This document shows positions 8,112 to 16,306 of a stretch of DNA of 64,000 nt, in pieces. Every line of letters starts with the position of its first letter. Positions within the stretch are counted from its first letter, which is position 1. The DNA lies in NCBI GenBank assembly GCA_943846735.1, contig OX044364.1:496001-560000 (forward strand), in the 5' to 3' direction. The position numbers were made by a program, and so were the translations under genes. Below the pieces are notes generated by a model. The model did not search any database. It was given only the letters and a program-made list of their open reading frames with translations, and was not told where the DNA came from. Source of the stretch: CAJQLB01 sp905479065 (GTDB lineage: Bacteria > Bacteroidota > Bacteroidia > Flavobacteriales > Flavobacteriaceae).

Positions 8112-9398
8112 ATGTTAAAAATCAATAACCCAACGAGAGAGGAATGGCCTTCAGTAATAGCAAGACCCACACAACAATTAGAGGATATTGAAGTAACGGT
8201 TAGTGAAATATTTCAAGATGTAAGAAACAATGGTGATCTTGCTGTAAAGAAGTATACCGCGATTTTTGATGGTGTTGAACTTAATGACATGTATGTTTCA
8301 AAAAAAGAAAGAGAGTTTGCTGAAGCTAACCTCTCAGATAATTTTAAAAGCGCTATACTAAAGGCAAAACAAAATATTGAAAAATTTCACGTATCTCAAA
8401 AGTCAAATTTTAAAATTATTGAAACAGTCATTGGTGTAAAATGCTGGCAAGAAAAAAAACCTATTCAAAAAATAGGATTGTATATTCCGGGAGGTACAGC
8501 GCCCTTGTTTTCAACTGTTTTAATGTTAGCAATTCCTGCACAAATAGCTGGATGTCAGGATATTGTATTGTGTTCACCGCCCGACAAAAATGGTAAAATA
8601 GCAGATGAAATTATTTATGCAGCTCAGCTTTGTGGATGTACTAAAGTTTTGAAAGTTGGAGGTATTCAAGCTGTTGCTGGCATGACCTTTGGAACTAAAC
8701 AAATACCAAAAGTTTATAAAATATTTGGACCTGGAAATCAATTTGTGACAGTTGCGAAACAGCTTTCAACCAAGTATGGTATGGCAATTGATATGCCTGC
8801 TGGCCCAAGCGAATTATTGATTATCGCTGATGATTCTGCTAACCCAAAATATGTCGCCTCTGATTTATTGAGTCAAGCTGAGCATGGTACAGATAGCCAA
8901 GTTATTCTTGTAGCTAATTCTATGAACTTCATAGATTGTGTTGAAAAGGAAATTTATCTTCAATTAGCAAGGTTACCAAGACGGGACATTGCACGTAAGT
9001 CAATAAATAATTCTAAATTAATTTTATGTAATGATATGGATACCTCCTTGGATTTAGTAAATTCTTATGGTCCAGAGCATCTAATTATTTGTACTGAGAA
9101 CAATGATTTTTATGTCAATGGAATTATTAATGCAGGTTCTGTATTTATAGGAGATTATTCACCCGAAAGTGCTGGTGATTATGCAACTGGTACAAATCAT
9201 ACATTACCAACCAATGGTTTTTCAAAAGCTTACTCAGGTGTTAATTTAGATAGTTTTACGAAAAGCATCACCTTTCAAGAAATTTCTAAACAAGGCTTAA
9301 TAAACATAGGAGAAACTATTGAAATTATGGCCGAAGCTGAAGGCTTAGAAGCACATAAAAATGCCGTTACTATAAGGCTTAACGATTTAAAATTATGA
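8112..9398 (+). CDS. hisD: Histidinol dehydrogenase
   Basis: A 428-residue zinc enzyme that performs the last two oxidations, L-histidinol to L-histidine, with NAD. Family motifs are present: IGLYIPGGTAPLFST, GPGNQFVTVAKQ, DMPAGPSELLIIAD, SQAEHGTDSQ with the zinc-site Gln/His, and GPEHL with the catalytic Glu-His pair. The length agrees with the E. coli enzyme. The ATG is 2 bases after hisG and the stop overlaps the hisC start by 4 bases (ATGA). Confidence 0.97.
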   Translation: MLKINNPTREEWPSVIARPTQQLEDIEVTVSEIFQDVRNNGDLAVKKYTAIFDGVELNDMYVSKKEREFAEANLSDNFKSAILKAKQNIEKFHVSQKSNFKIIETVIGVKCWQEKKPIQKIGLYIPGGTAPLFSTVLMLAIPAQIAGCQDIVLCSPPDKNGKIADEIIYAAQLCGCTKVLKVGGIQAVAGMTFGTKQIPKVYKIFGPGNQFVTVAKQLSTKYGMAIDMPAGPSELLIIADDSANPKYVASDLLSQAEHGTDSQVILVANSMNFIDCVEKEIYLQLARLPRRDIARKSINNSKLILCNDMDTSLDLVNSYGPEHLIICTENNDFYVNGIINAGSVFIGDYSPESAGDYATGTNHTLPTNGFSKAYSGVNLDSFTKSITFQEISKQGLINIGETIEIMAEAEGLEAHKNAVTIRLNDLKL

Positions 9399-10432
9399 AT
9401 GTATTAGATTTAGTAAGAGACAATGTACGAGCACTTAAACCTTACGCATCAGCCCGCGATGACTTTAAAAAACGCTCCAAAAATTATATCTATTTAGATG
9501 CCAACGAAAATCCATTTAATAATGGAGTTAACCGTTATCCGGATCCTCAGCAATTGGATTTAAAAAGTATGTTGTCAATTCAAAAAGAAGTTTCAGTTGC
9601 TCAAATCTTATTAGGTAACGGTAGTGATGAAGTTTTGGATTTAATATTTAGAGCATTTTGCAACCCAAATAAAGATAATGTGATTATTTTACCTCCAACA
9701 TATGGCATGTATGAAGTTCTTGCAAATATCAATGACGTAGAAGTAAAAAAGGTCAACTTACTTCCCGGATTTGACCTTGATGTTGATAAAATTTTAAAAG
9801 CAATATCTGCATGTTCAAAAATATTATTTATCTGTTCACCAAACAACCCTAGTGGTAATAACTTAAATGAAACAGCTATAGAAAACTTACTTTTGAAATT
9901 CAATGGTATTGTTGTAATTGATGAGGCTTATATTGAGTTTTCACAGCATAAAAGCTGGTTAAATAGATTGAATGACTTTCCAAATTTAATTATTACTCAA
10001 ACTTTTTCAAAAGCTTATGCGATGGCAGGTTTGAGATTGGGCACCTGTTATGCATCCAGAGAAATTATTACAATTTTAAATAAAATAAAACCACCTTACA
10101 ATATTAATTCGCTTACGCAAGAAACTGTTTTGAAATACTTGTCAAAACCAAGTCTTGTAAAGCAGCACGTCACTAAAATTTTATCTGAAAAAGATAGATT
10201 GCTTACAATGCTCAATAAAGTGCCATTTGTCAAGAAGTTGTATCCGTCTGATGCAAATTTCATTTTGGTCCAAGTAGACGATGCTCAAAAACGACATCAG
10301 CAGCTAGCAGATAAGGGAATAATCACGAGAAACAGAAGTTGTCATTATTTGTGTGATAATTGTCTAAGAATTACAGTTGGTTCACCTGAAGACAACAATG
10401 AATTAATTCAAACTTTAAATAGTATAAAATGA
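9395..10432 (+). CDS. hisC: Histidinol-phosphate aminotransferase
   Basis: A 345-residue PLP-dependent class I/II aminotransferase that converts imidazole-acetol phosphate and glutamate to histidinol phosphate. Visible motifs are LDANENPF, LGNGSDEVLD, SPNNPSGN and DEAYIEF. The PLP lysine is K206 in QTFSKAYAMAGLRLG. Start and stop both overlap neighbours by 4 bases, which implies translational coupling with hisD and hisB. Confidence 0.97.
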   Translation: MNVLDLVRDNVRALKPYASARDDFKKRSKNYIYLDANENPFNNGVNRYPDPQQLDLKSMLSIQKEVSVAQILLGNGSDEVLDLIFRAFCNPNKDNVIILPPTYGMYEVLANINDVEVKKVNLLPGFDLDVDKILKAISACSKILFICSPNNPSGNNLNETAIENLLLKFNGIVVIDEAYIEFSQHKSWLNRLNDFPNLIITQTFSKAYAMAGLRLGTCYASREIITILNKIKPPYNINSLTQETVLKYLSKPSLVKQHVTKILSEKDRLLTMLNKVPFVKKLYPSDANFILVQVDDAQKRHQQLADKGIITRNRSCHYLCDNCLRITVGSPEDNNELIQTLNSIK

Positions 10433-11568
10433 AAAAACGAGTGTTATTTATAGATAGAGATGGTACATTAATCAAAGAGCCTGAAGATGAGCAAATTGAT
10501 TCGTTCGAGAAATTATGTTTTTATCCAAACGTTATAAAATATTTGAATAAAATCATGAGTGACTTGGATTACGAAATTGTCATGATTACTAATCAAGATG
10601 GTCTGGGTACTACCTCGTTTCCAGAAGCGTCATTTTGGCCAATTCACAATTTTATAATCAAAACATTGGAAAATGAGGGTATTATATTTCAGGAACAATT
10701 TATTGACAGAACTTTTGCAGTTGACAATGCTATTACAAGAAAACCGAATACAGGGTTACTTACAAAATATTTTTCAGAAGATTACGATTTAAAAAACTCC
10801 TTTGTTATTGGAGATCGACTTACTGATATTGAATTAGCAAAAAACCTCAACGCTCAAGGAATTTTTATTAATGATGATAGACAACTTGGGGTAGAAGAGA
10901 TTTCAGTTGATCAAAGTTTATTGAACCCCTACATTTCTTTGGAAACCAATAGCTGGAAGAAAATTTATCAGTTTTTAAAAGCAAAAGACAGGAAAGGTTC
11001 TATCACTCGAACAACCAATGAAACTAACATTGATATTTCTATAAATCTTGATGGGTCAGGACAGAGCACTATTGATACGGGAATTGCATTTTTTGATCAC
11101 ATGCTAGATCAAATAGCTCGGCACGGACAGATAGATTTAGCCATCAAGGTAGTCGGTGATTTACAAGTAGACGAACACCACACCATAGAAGACACGGCTA
11201 TTGCCTTAGGAGAGTTGTTTTACACTGTTTTAGGAGCCAAATTAGGTATAGAGCGCTACGGGTTTTGCTTGCCAATGGACGATTGTCTCGCTCAAGTAGC
11301 ATTGGACTTCGGTGGGCGGAATTGGCTTGTATGGGAAGCAGATTTTAAACGAGAAATGATCGGTAAGATGCCAACTGAGATGTTCATGCATTTTTTTAAA
11401 TCGTTTTCAGACGGAGCCAGATGTAATTTATACATAAATGGAAGGGGTAGTAACGAGCATCACAAAATTGAAGCTATTTTTAAGGCATTTGCAAAAACGA
11501 TTAAAATGGCGGTGAAACGAGATTTTAATAAAATGATTTTACCCTCAACAAAAGGAATGTTAGCATGA
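10429..11568 (+). CDS. hisB: Bifunctional histidinol-phosphatase / imidazoleglycerol-phosphate dehydratase
   Basis: A 379-residue fusion. The N-terminal HAD phosphatase domain (about 1-165) starts with FIDRDGTLI, giving the nucleophile D9 and acid/base D11. The C-terminal IGP dehydratase domain (about 178-379) has the metal motifs DEHHTIED and NEHHKIEA. The E. coli phosphatase domain binds zinc through a cysteine-rich loop. Here the matching stretch (FIDRTFAVDNAITRKPNTG) has no cysteine, so this domain appears zinc-free. The stop overlaps hisH by 4 bases. Confidence 0.96.
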   Translation: MKKRVLFIDRDGTLIKEPEDEQIDSFEKLCFYPNVIKYLNKIMSDLDYEIVMITNQDGLGTTSFPEASFWPIHNFIIKTLENEGIIFQEQFIDRTFAVDNAITRKPNTGLLTKYFSEDYDLKNSFVIGDRLTDIELAKNLNAQGIFINDDRQLGVEEISVDQSLLNPYISLETNSWKKIYQFLKAKDRKGSITRTTNETNIDISINLDGSGQSTIDTGIAFFDHMLDQIARHGQIDLAIKVVGDLQVDEHHTIEDTAIALGELFYTVLGAKLGIERYGFCLPMDDCLAQVALDFGGRNWLVWEADFKREMIGKMPTEMFMHFFKSFSDGARCNLYINGRGSNEHHKIEAIFKAFAKTIKMAVKRDFNKMILPSTKGMLA

Positions 11569-12146
11569 AAACTGTTCTGATAGATTACGGTTCTGGAAAC
11601 ATTAAAAGTATTCAATTTGCTTTAGCGAGGATTGGATGTCATGCTGTGTTGTCAAACAACCCTGAGATGATTAAGAATGCTGATAGGGTAATTTTTCCTG
11701 GTGTAGGTGAGGCGAGTAATGCCATGCTGAAATTAAAAAAATCAAAATTAGATATTCTGATTCCTGATTTAAAGCAGCCGGTTCTCGGTATCTGCTTAGG
11801 AATGCAGTTGATGTGCGAGCACACTGCTGAGGGAGACACCGATGGTTTAGGTATTTTTCAAACAAATGTCTTAAAATTTTCAAATAATATTAAAGTTCCC
11901 CAAGTAGGTTGGAATAATATTACAAAATTAAGTTCTCAACTTTTTGATAACGTTGAAGAGAGTGTCTATATGTATTTCGTGCATAGTTTTTACGCCACTA
12001 TTTGTCAAGACACTGTGGCTTTAATTGATGGAACTATTCCTTACTCCGCGGCATTGAAAAACAATAATTTTTACGGAGTTCAATTTCATCCTGAGAAAAG
12101 CGGTAAAATTGGAGAACAAATTTTAAAAAACTTTTTAATTAATTAA
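11565..12146 (+). CDS. hisH: Imidazole glycerol phosphate synthase, glutaminase subunit
   Basis: A 193-residue class I glutamine amidotransferase that supplies ammonia to HisF. The nucleophile is C77 in GICLGMQLM and the triad His lies in QFHPEKSG near residue 175. The N-terminus IDYGSGNIKS is typical of HisH. It starts within the last codons of hisB and ends one base before hisA. Confidence 0.97.
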   Translation: MKTVLIDYGSGNIKSIQFALARIGCHAVLSNNPEMIKNADRVIFPGVGEASNAMLKLKKSKLDILIPDLKQPVLGICLGMQLMCEHTAEGDTDGLGIFQTNVLKFSNNIKVPQVGWNNITKLSSQLFDNVEESVYMYFVHSFYATICQDTVALIDGTIPYSAALKNNNFYGVQFHPEKSGKIGEQILKNFLIN

Positions 12147-12147
12147 T

Positions 12148-12876
12148 ATGAGAATAATTCCAGCAATTGACATTATAGATGGTAAATGTGTGAGATTATC
12201 ACGCGGTGATTTCAATACAAAAACAATTTATAACGACAACCCGGTAGAAGTTGCTAAAATGTTTCAAGATTCAGGAATTCAGTCCATTCATTTAGTAGAT
12301 TTAGATGGAGCAAGAGCAAGCAGGATTATTAATTACCGAATTCTCGAACAGATTGCATCACGGACAGATTTACAAATAGATTTTGGAGGAGGTCTCAAAT
12401 CAAATGAGGATTTGAAAATTGCTTTTGAATCTGGTGCTCATCAAGTTACAGGAGGCAGTATTGCTGTAAAAAATCCTGAAGTCTTCGAAAATTGGATTGC
12501 GTTATATGGTTCAAAAAAAATTATTTTAGGGGCTGACTGTATCAATCTAAACATTGCTATCTCCGGTTGGCAAGAAGTGACGGATATTGACGTGAGCACG
12601 TTCATAATGAATTATCTTTCAAAAGGTGTCCAATACGTTATTTGCACTGACGTTTCTAAAGATGGAATGCTCTGTGGTCCATCTTTTGACTTGTACAAGC
12701 ATATTCTTACTAATTCAGATAAAAAAATAAAATTAATAGCTTCTGGGGGTATTTCAACGTTTGAAGAATTACCAAAACTTTTAGATTTGGGTTGTGAGGG
12801 TGTCATTATTGGAAAAGCGCTGTACGAAAATAGAATTAGTTTAAAACAATTAGAGTCATTCATATTAAATCAGTGA
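12148..12876 (+). CDS. hisA: ProFAR isomerase
   Basis: A 242-residue TIM-barrel Amadori isomerase that opens the ribose of ProFAR. The base Asp is D8 in PAIDIIDGKCVRL, and the acid Asp lies in the second half of the barrel in CTDVSKDGMLCGP. The phosphate loops DFGGGLK and ASGGISTFEEL are visible. Length and order agree with the canonical HisA that precedes HisF. Confidence 0.96.
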   Translation: MRIIPAIDIIDGKCVRLSRGDFNTKTIYNDNPVEVAKMFQDSGIQSIHLVDLDGARASRIINYRILEQIASRTDLQIDFGGGLKSNEDLKIAFESGAHQVTGGSIAVKNPEVFENWIALYGSKKIILGADCINLNIAISGWQEVTDIDVSTFIMNYLSKGVQYVICTDVSKDGMLCGPSFDLYKHILTNSDKKIKLIASGGISTFEELPKLLDLGCEGVIIGKALYENRISLKQLESFILNQ

Positions 12877-12877
12877 G

Positions 12878-13630
12878 ATGGTAGCCAAACGTATTATTCC
12901 TTGTCTAGATATAAAAAATGGCAGAACTGTAAAAGGTATTAACTTTCAGAACCTGGTGGATGCAGGAAATCCAGTTGAATTGGCAAAACGATATGCCAAT
13001 CAGGGTGCTGATGAGTTGGTCTTTTTAGATATTTCAGCAACGTTAGAGGAGCGAAAGACAACACGAAATATGGTTTTGAAAATTGCAGAACAAATAAATA
13101 TACCCTTTACGGTAGGAGGAGGGATAAGCTCTGTTGAAGATGTTGATGTGCTATTAAAGCACGGCGCAGACAAAATATCTGTAAATTCTTCTGTCTTACG
13201 TGATCCAAATCTAATCAATAGATTGTCACATAAATTTGGTAGCCAATGTATTGTTGTAGCCATAGATGCTAAACAAATTGGTGAAGATTGGATTGTGTAC
13301 TCGGCAGGTGGAACCATTCCTACTAAGATGGAATTGTTTGAGTGGGCAAAGGAGGTGGAGCTTCGAGGAGCAGGTGAAATATTATTTACATCTATGAGTC
13401 ATGATGGTACTAAAAAAGGTTTTGCGCATAACGCGCTTTACAGGTTATCGCAAGGGGTCAATATTCCAATAATAGCTTCCGGAGGCGCAGGTACGTCACA
13501 GCATTTTATTGATGTATTTACGCAGGGAAAAGCCGATGCTGCTTTGGCTGCTAGTGTTTTTCATTTTAATGAGATTCCATTAATTTCCTTAAAAGAGACA
13601 TTAAAAATGAACCATATAAAAGTCAGATAA
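12878..13630 (+). CDS. hisF: Imidazole glycerol phosphate synthase, cyclase subunit
   Basis: A 250-residue TIM barrel that joins HisH-derived ammonia to PRFAR, giving imidazole glycerol phosphate and AICAR. The catalytic Asp residues are D11 in PCLDIKNGRTVKG and the Asp in VVAIDAKQ near residue 130. The phosphate loops TVGGGISS and ASGGAGTSQHF are present. The usual SMDxDGT motif reads SMSHDGTKKGF here, a mild departure. It starts one base after hisA. Confidence 0.97.
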   Translation: MVAKRIIPCLDIKNGRTVKGINFQNLVDAGNPVELAKRYANQGADELVFLDISATLEERKTTRNMVLKIAEQINIPFTVGGGISSVEDVDVLLKHGADKISVNSSVLRDPNLINRLSHKFGSQCIVVAIDAKQIGEDWIVYSAGGTIPTKMELFEWAKEVELRGAGEILFTSMSHDGTKKGFAHNALYRLSQGVNIPIIASGGAGTSQHFIDVFTQGKADAALAASVFHFNEIPLISLKETLKMNHIKVR

Positions 13631-13633
13631 ACA

Positions 13634-14227
13634 ATGGATATAACATTTAATAACGAAGGATTAATTCCTGCGATAATACAAGATCAAGAAACTAATAAAG
13701 TTTTAATGCTCGGCTACATGAATAAGGCCTCCTTAAAACAGACTATAGAGACTAAAAAAGTAACATTTTTTAGTAGAAAAAAAGAACGTCTGTGGATCAA
13801 AGGTGAAACAAGCGGAAACTTTTTAAAATTGGTATCGGTATCTAATGATTGTGATAATGATGCATTACTCGTAAAAGTGAATCCAATGGGTCCTACCTGT
13901 CACAAAGGGACTGATACATGTTGGAGAGAAAGTAATATTCAAGAATTTGGATTTCTGTCGTTACTCGAGGATATCATTAATGAGCGGAAAAGTAATGAAC
14001 AAAATCAAAAAAGCTATGTGGCCTCATTATTTTCAAAAGGCCTTAATACCATCGCTCAAAAAGTGGGAGAGGAAGCTGTCGAAATGATTATCGAAGCAAA
14101 AGATGATAATGATACTTTATTTTTGAATGAAAGTGCGGATTTATTATTTCATTATTTAATTTTGCTCTCAGCAAAAAACTTTAAATTGAGCGATATTGTC
14201 ACTGTATTAAAGTCAAGACAGACATAG
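13634..14227 (+). CDS. hisI: Bifunctional phosphoribosyl-AMP cyclohydrolase / phosphoribosyl-ATP pyrophosphatase
   Basis: HisIE fusion of 197 residues covering steps 2 and 3 of the pathway. The HisI domain (about 1-110) has MLGYMNKASL, FFSRKKERLWIKGETSGN, the SNDCDND metal site and the zinc motif CHKGTDTCW. The HisE domain (about 113-197) has AQKVGEEAVEMIIEAKD and ESADLLFHYLILL. It completes an eight-gene set covering every pathway activity. No terminator is seen in the 31 bases before the next gene, so the downstream pair is probably on the same transcript. Confidence 0.96.
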   Translation: MDITFNNEGLIPAIIQDQETNKVLMLGYMNKASLKQTIETKKVTFFSRKKERLWIKGETSGNFLKLVSVSNDCDNDALLVKVNPMGPTCHKGTDTCWRESNIQEFGFLSLLEDIINERKSNEQNQKSYVASLFSKGLNTIAQKVGEEAVEMIIEAKDDNDTLFLNESADLLFHYLILLSAKNFKLSDIVTVLKSRQT

Positions 14228-14258
14228 TCATCGCTAAATTTTAAAATCATGGATTAAC

Positions 14259-15050
14259 ATGTTTACAAAGAAGTTTTATTACCTTATCGACATACAATAT
14301 TTAGGGTACCGTTTTCATGGGTGGCAAAAGCAGCCAAACCTTAAAACAGTACAATTGATGATAGAGCGCACCTTAAAATTCATTTTGGGTAAACAGGTGT
14401 TTAAAATCTTAGCTGCTGGTCGCACAGATGCCAAGGTTTCTGCAAATAAAACGGCATTTGAATTGTTTTTAAAGGACATTCCAATTAAAGATTTTGAAGA
14501 ATTTTTAAGAATTTTTAATGCTAATTTACCTCAAGATATACGAGCATTATCCATTCAAGAAGTTGATGAGGATTTTAATATTATACAGCATCCAAAAGTA
14601 AAAGAGTATTTATATTTATTTACTGAAGGAGAAAAGAATCATCCTTTTTGTGCACCGATAATCACCACGATTTTAGAGCCCCTAAATATAGAACTGATGC
14701 AGCGAGGTGCGCGATTATTTGAAGGGGTTCATAATTTCAAAAGCTATTGCTATAAGCCATCAAAAGAGGGACTTTTTATCAGAGAAATTATCCATTGTTC
14801 TTTGAAAGAAAATGAACTTTATACAGCAAATTTCTTTCCTAAAACATCCTACATGCTAACGGTTAAAGGCGAGGGATTTGGTCGGAATCAGATTCGATTA
14901 ATGATGGGAGTACTTATTTGCTTGGGCCGTGGTGAAGTGACTTTAGATTTTATAAAAGAAAGTTTAGAACTAAATAGTAATACCATACTTCATTATATTG
15001 CACCTGCCTCTGGATTAATTTTAAATAATATTGAATTTAAAAATCTTTGA
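14259..15050 (+). CDS. TruA-family tRNA pseudouridine synthase (divergent)
   Basis: A 263-residue pseudouridine synthase of the TruA family. The N-terminal FYYLIDIQYLGYRFHGWQKQP matches TruA. The catalytic Asp is D57, but its motif reads AAGRTDAKVSA instead of the usual GRTDAGVHA. The second-half motif with GEGFGRNQIRLMMGVLICLGRG matches the RNA-binding part. The motif change suggests a paralogue of the ordinary TruA, so its exact target (tRNA 38-40 or another site) is open. It follows the his operon by 31 bases. Confidence 0.83.
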   Translation: MFTKKFYYLIDIQYLGYRFHGWQKQPNLKTVQLMIERTLKFILGKQVFKILAAGRTDAKVSANKTAFELFLKDIPIKDFEEFLRIFNANLPQDIRALSIQEVDEDFNIIQHPKVKEYLYLFTEGEKNHPFCAPIITTILEPLNIELMQRGARLFEGVHNFKSYCYKPSKEGLFIREIIHCSLKENELYTANFFPKTSYMLTVKGEGFGRNQIRLMMGVLICLGRGEVTLDFIKESLELNSNTILHYIAPASGLILNNIEFKNL

Positions 15051-15069
15051 TGTTTTATCAAGTACAACT

Positions 15070-15747
15070 ATGAATATTATAAAATCAGTTAAAATTTTTG
15101 ATTATTTAGAACAACTACATGCTAACAATAATCGTGAATGGTTCAATGAACATAAAAAAGAATTTAAAAAAAAAGAGGAACAAATTAAGGTCTTTTTTCA
15201 GCAACTAAATGGGCAAATTAATCAATTTGATCTCATTGACAGTTACAAAGTATTTCGCATCTATCGAGATGTTCGATTTTCTAAGAATAAAACACCTTAT
15301 AAAACACATTTCGCAGCGAGTTTTCATCGTCAAAAACCTGAACTTAGAGGTGGCTATTATGTGCATTTATCACCAAACAATCAAAGTTTTTTAGCAGCGG
15401 GATTTTGGCAACCAAATAATATTGATTTATTAAGAATTAGAAAGGAATTGGAAATTGATGCTACTGATTTTCGGAATATTATAAATGAAACAACATTCAA
15501 GACAATTTGGGGAGAACTGGGGGGTGATGAATTAAAGACGGCACCGAGAGGGTTTTTAAAAGACCATGAGAATATGGACCTCATTAAGAAGAAGATGTTT
15601 GTTTTTAAAAAACAATTTACTGATCAACAGGTTTATAACGATAATTTTACAGAAAAAGTCGGAGTTACATTTAAAGCTATTTTACCCTTCTTTAATTATA
15701 TGAGTGAGATTCTAACAACAGACTTAAATGGAGAATCACTGATTTAA
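15070..15747 (+). CDS. DUF2461 family protein
   Basis: A 225-residue protein of the DUF2461 family. It contains NNNREWFNEHKKEFK, YRDVRFSKNKTPYKTHFAA and GGYYVHLSPNNQSFLAAGFW, which are the usual signature stretches. The function is unknown. I chose the ATG at 15070. A longer TTG-started frame from 15031 would overlap the preceding truA-like gene and adds only a non-conserved tail. It ends 4 bases from the stop of the convergent gene. Confidence 0.85.
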   Translation: MNIIKSVKIFDYLEQLHANNNREWFNEHKKEFKKKEEQIKVFFQQLNGQINQFDLIDSYKVFRIYRDVRFSKNKTPYKTHFAASFHRQKPELRGGYYVHLSPNNQSFLAAGFWQPNNIDLLRIRKELEIDATDFRNIINETTFKTIWGELGGDELKTAPRGFLKDHENMDLIKKKMFVFKKQFTDQQVYNDNFTEKVGVTFKAILPFFNYMSEILTTDLNGESLI

Positions 15748-15751
15748 ATAC

Positions 15752-16201
15752 CTAAACAGCTGTAAGTTTGTTAGTTGAAGTCAGAGCTTGTATATTACTT
15801 ATAAGGCGCTCCTTAACAATATTCATCATTCTCTTATTAAGTGCTGACGAATTTTGAATATAAACTTCATATTCTTCAATCGTAAATAAGCCTATGAGCA
15901 TGCCCTTGATACTGTTTCTAAATTTCATGTCTTTGTGAATCGTATTACTTATATAATCAAGGCGTCTTTCAACTGATAAATCATAAAAGACATTTTTATG
16001 CTTTCCAACGTAATTTTTAAAGACATTAATGATTAAATCATTTTGAAATTTAATAATTGGACGTAACACCAAATTTTGGAAACGTTCTTCATTTGACATG
16101 ACATCATTGATCGTTGTTGTCATATAATCAGGACGAATTTTTTTTAGTTGATGGTCTCTTTGGTTCATGACTTTAAGGCTTTGACTAAATTTATAAAACA
16201 A
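15752..16201 (-). CDS. Conserved hypothetical protein
   Basis: A 149-residue basic, helix-rich protein without a signal peptide or membrane segment. It has QLKKIRPDYMTTT, FQNLVLRPIIKFQNDLI and FRNSIKGMLIGLFTIEEYE. I recognise it as a type found across Flavobacteriaceae but without a known function. An in-frame ATG 11 codons inside (before NQRDHQ) is an alternative start. It converges with the DUF2461 gene. Confidence 0.6.
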   Translation of the reverse strand: MFYKFSQSLKVMNQRDHQLKKIRPDYMTTTINDVMSNEERFQNLVLRPIIKFQNDLIINVFKNYVGKHKNVFYDLSVERRLDYISNTIHKDMKFRNSIKGMLIGLFTIEEYEVYIQNSSALNKRMMNIVKERLISNIQALTSTNKLTAV

Positions 16202-16252
16202 ACGCTTATATTTTAAAACAACTAGTATAGATTGTTAACCGTGTTATTAACA

Positions 16253-16287
16253 AGTAAAAAGCCGATTCAAAAAATCGACTTTTTACT
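16253..16287 (-). terminator. Terminator after the first BNR/sortilin-like gene
   Basis: AGTAAAAAGCCGATT (16253-16267) pairs with AATCGACTTTTTACT (16273-16287) around a 5-base loop. The single imperfect position is a G-U wobble in the minus-strand RNA but a mismatch on the plus strand. This favours termination of the minus-strand gene ending at 16307. Confidence 0.65.
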
Positions 16288-16306
16288 CAATGTATAATTT
16301 AATTTT

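Noticed and set aside
15031..15069. TTG-started extension of the DUF2461 gene
   Set aside because: It overlaps the truA-like gene and adds a tail without conserved residues; the ATG at 15070 gives a normal start.
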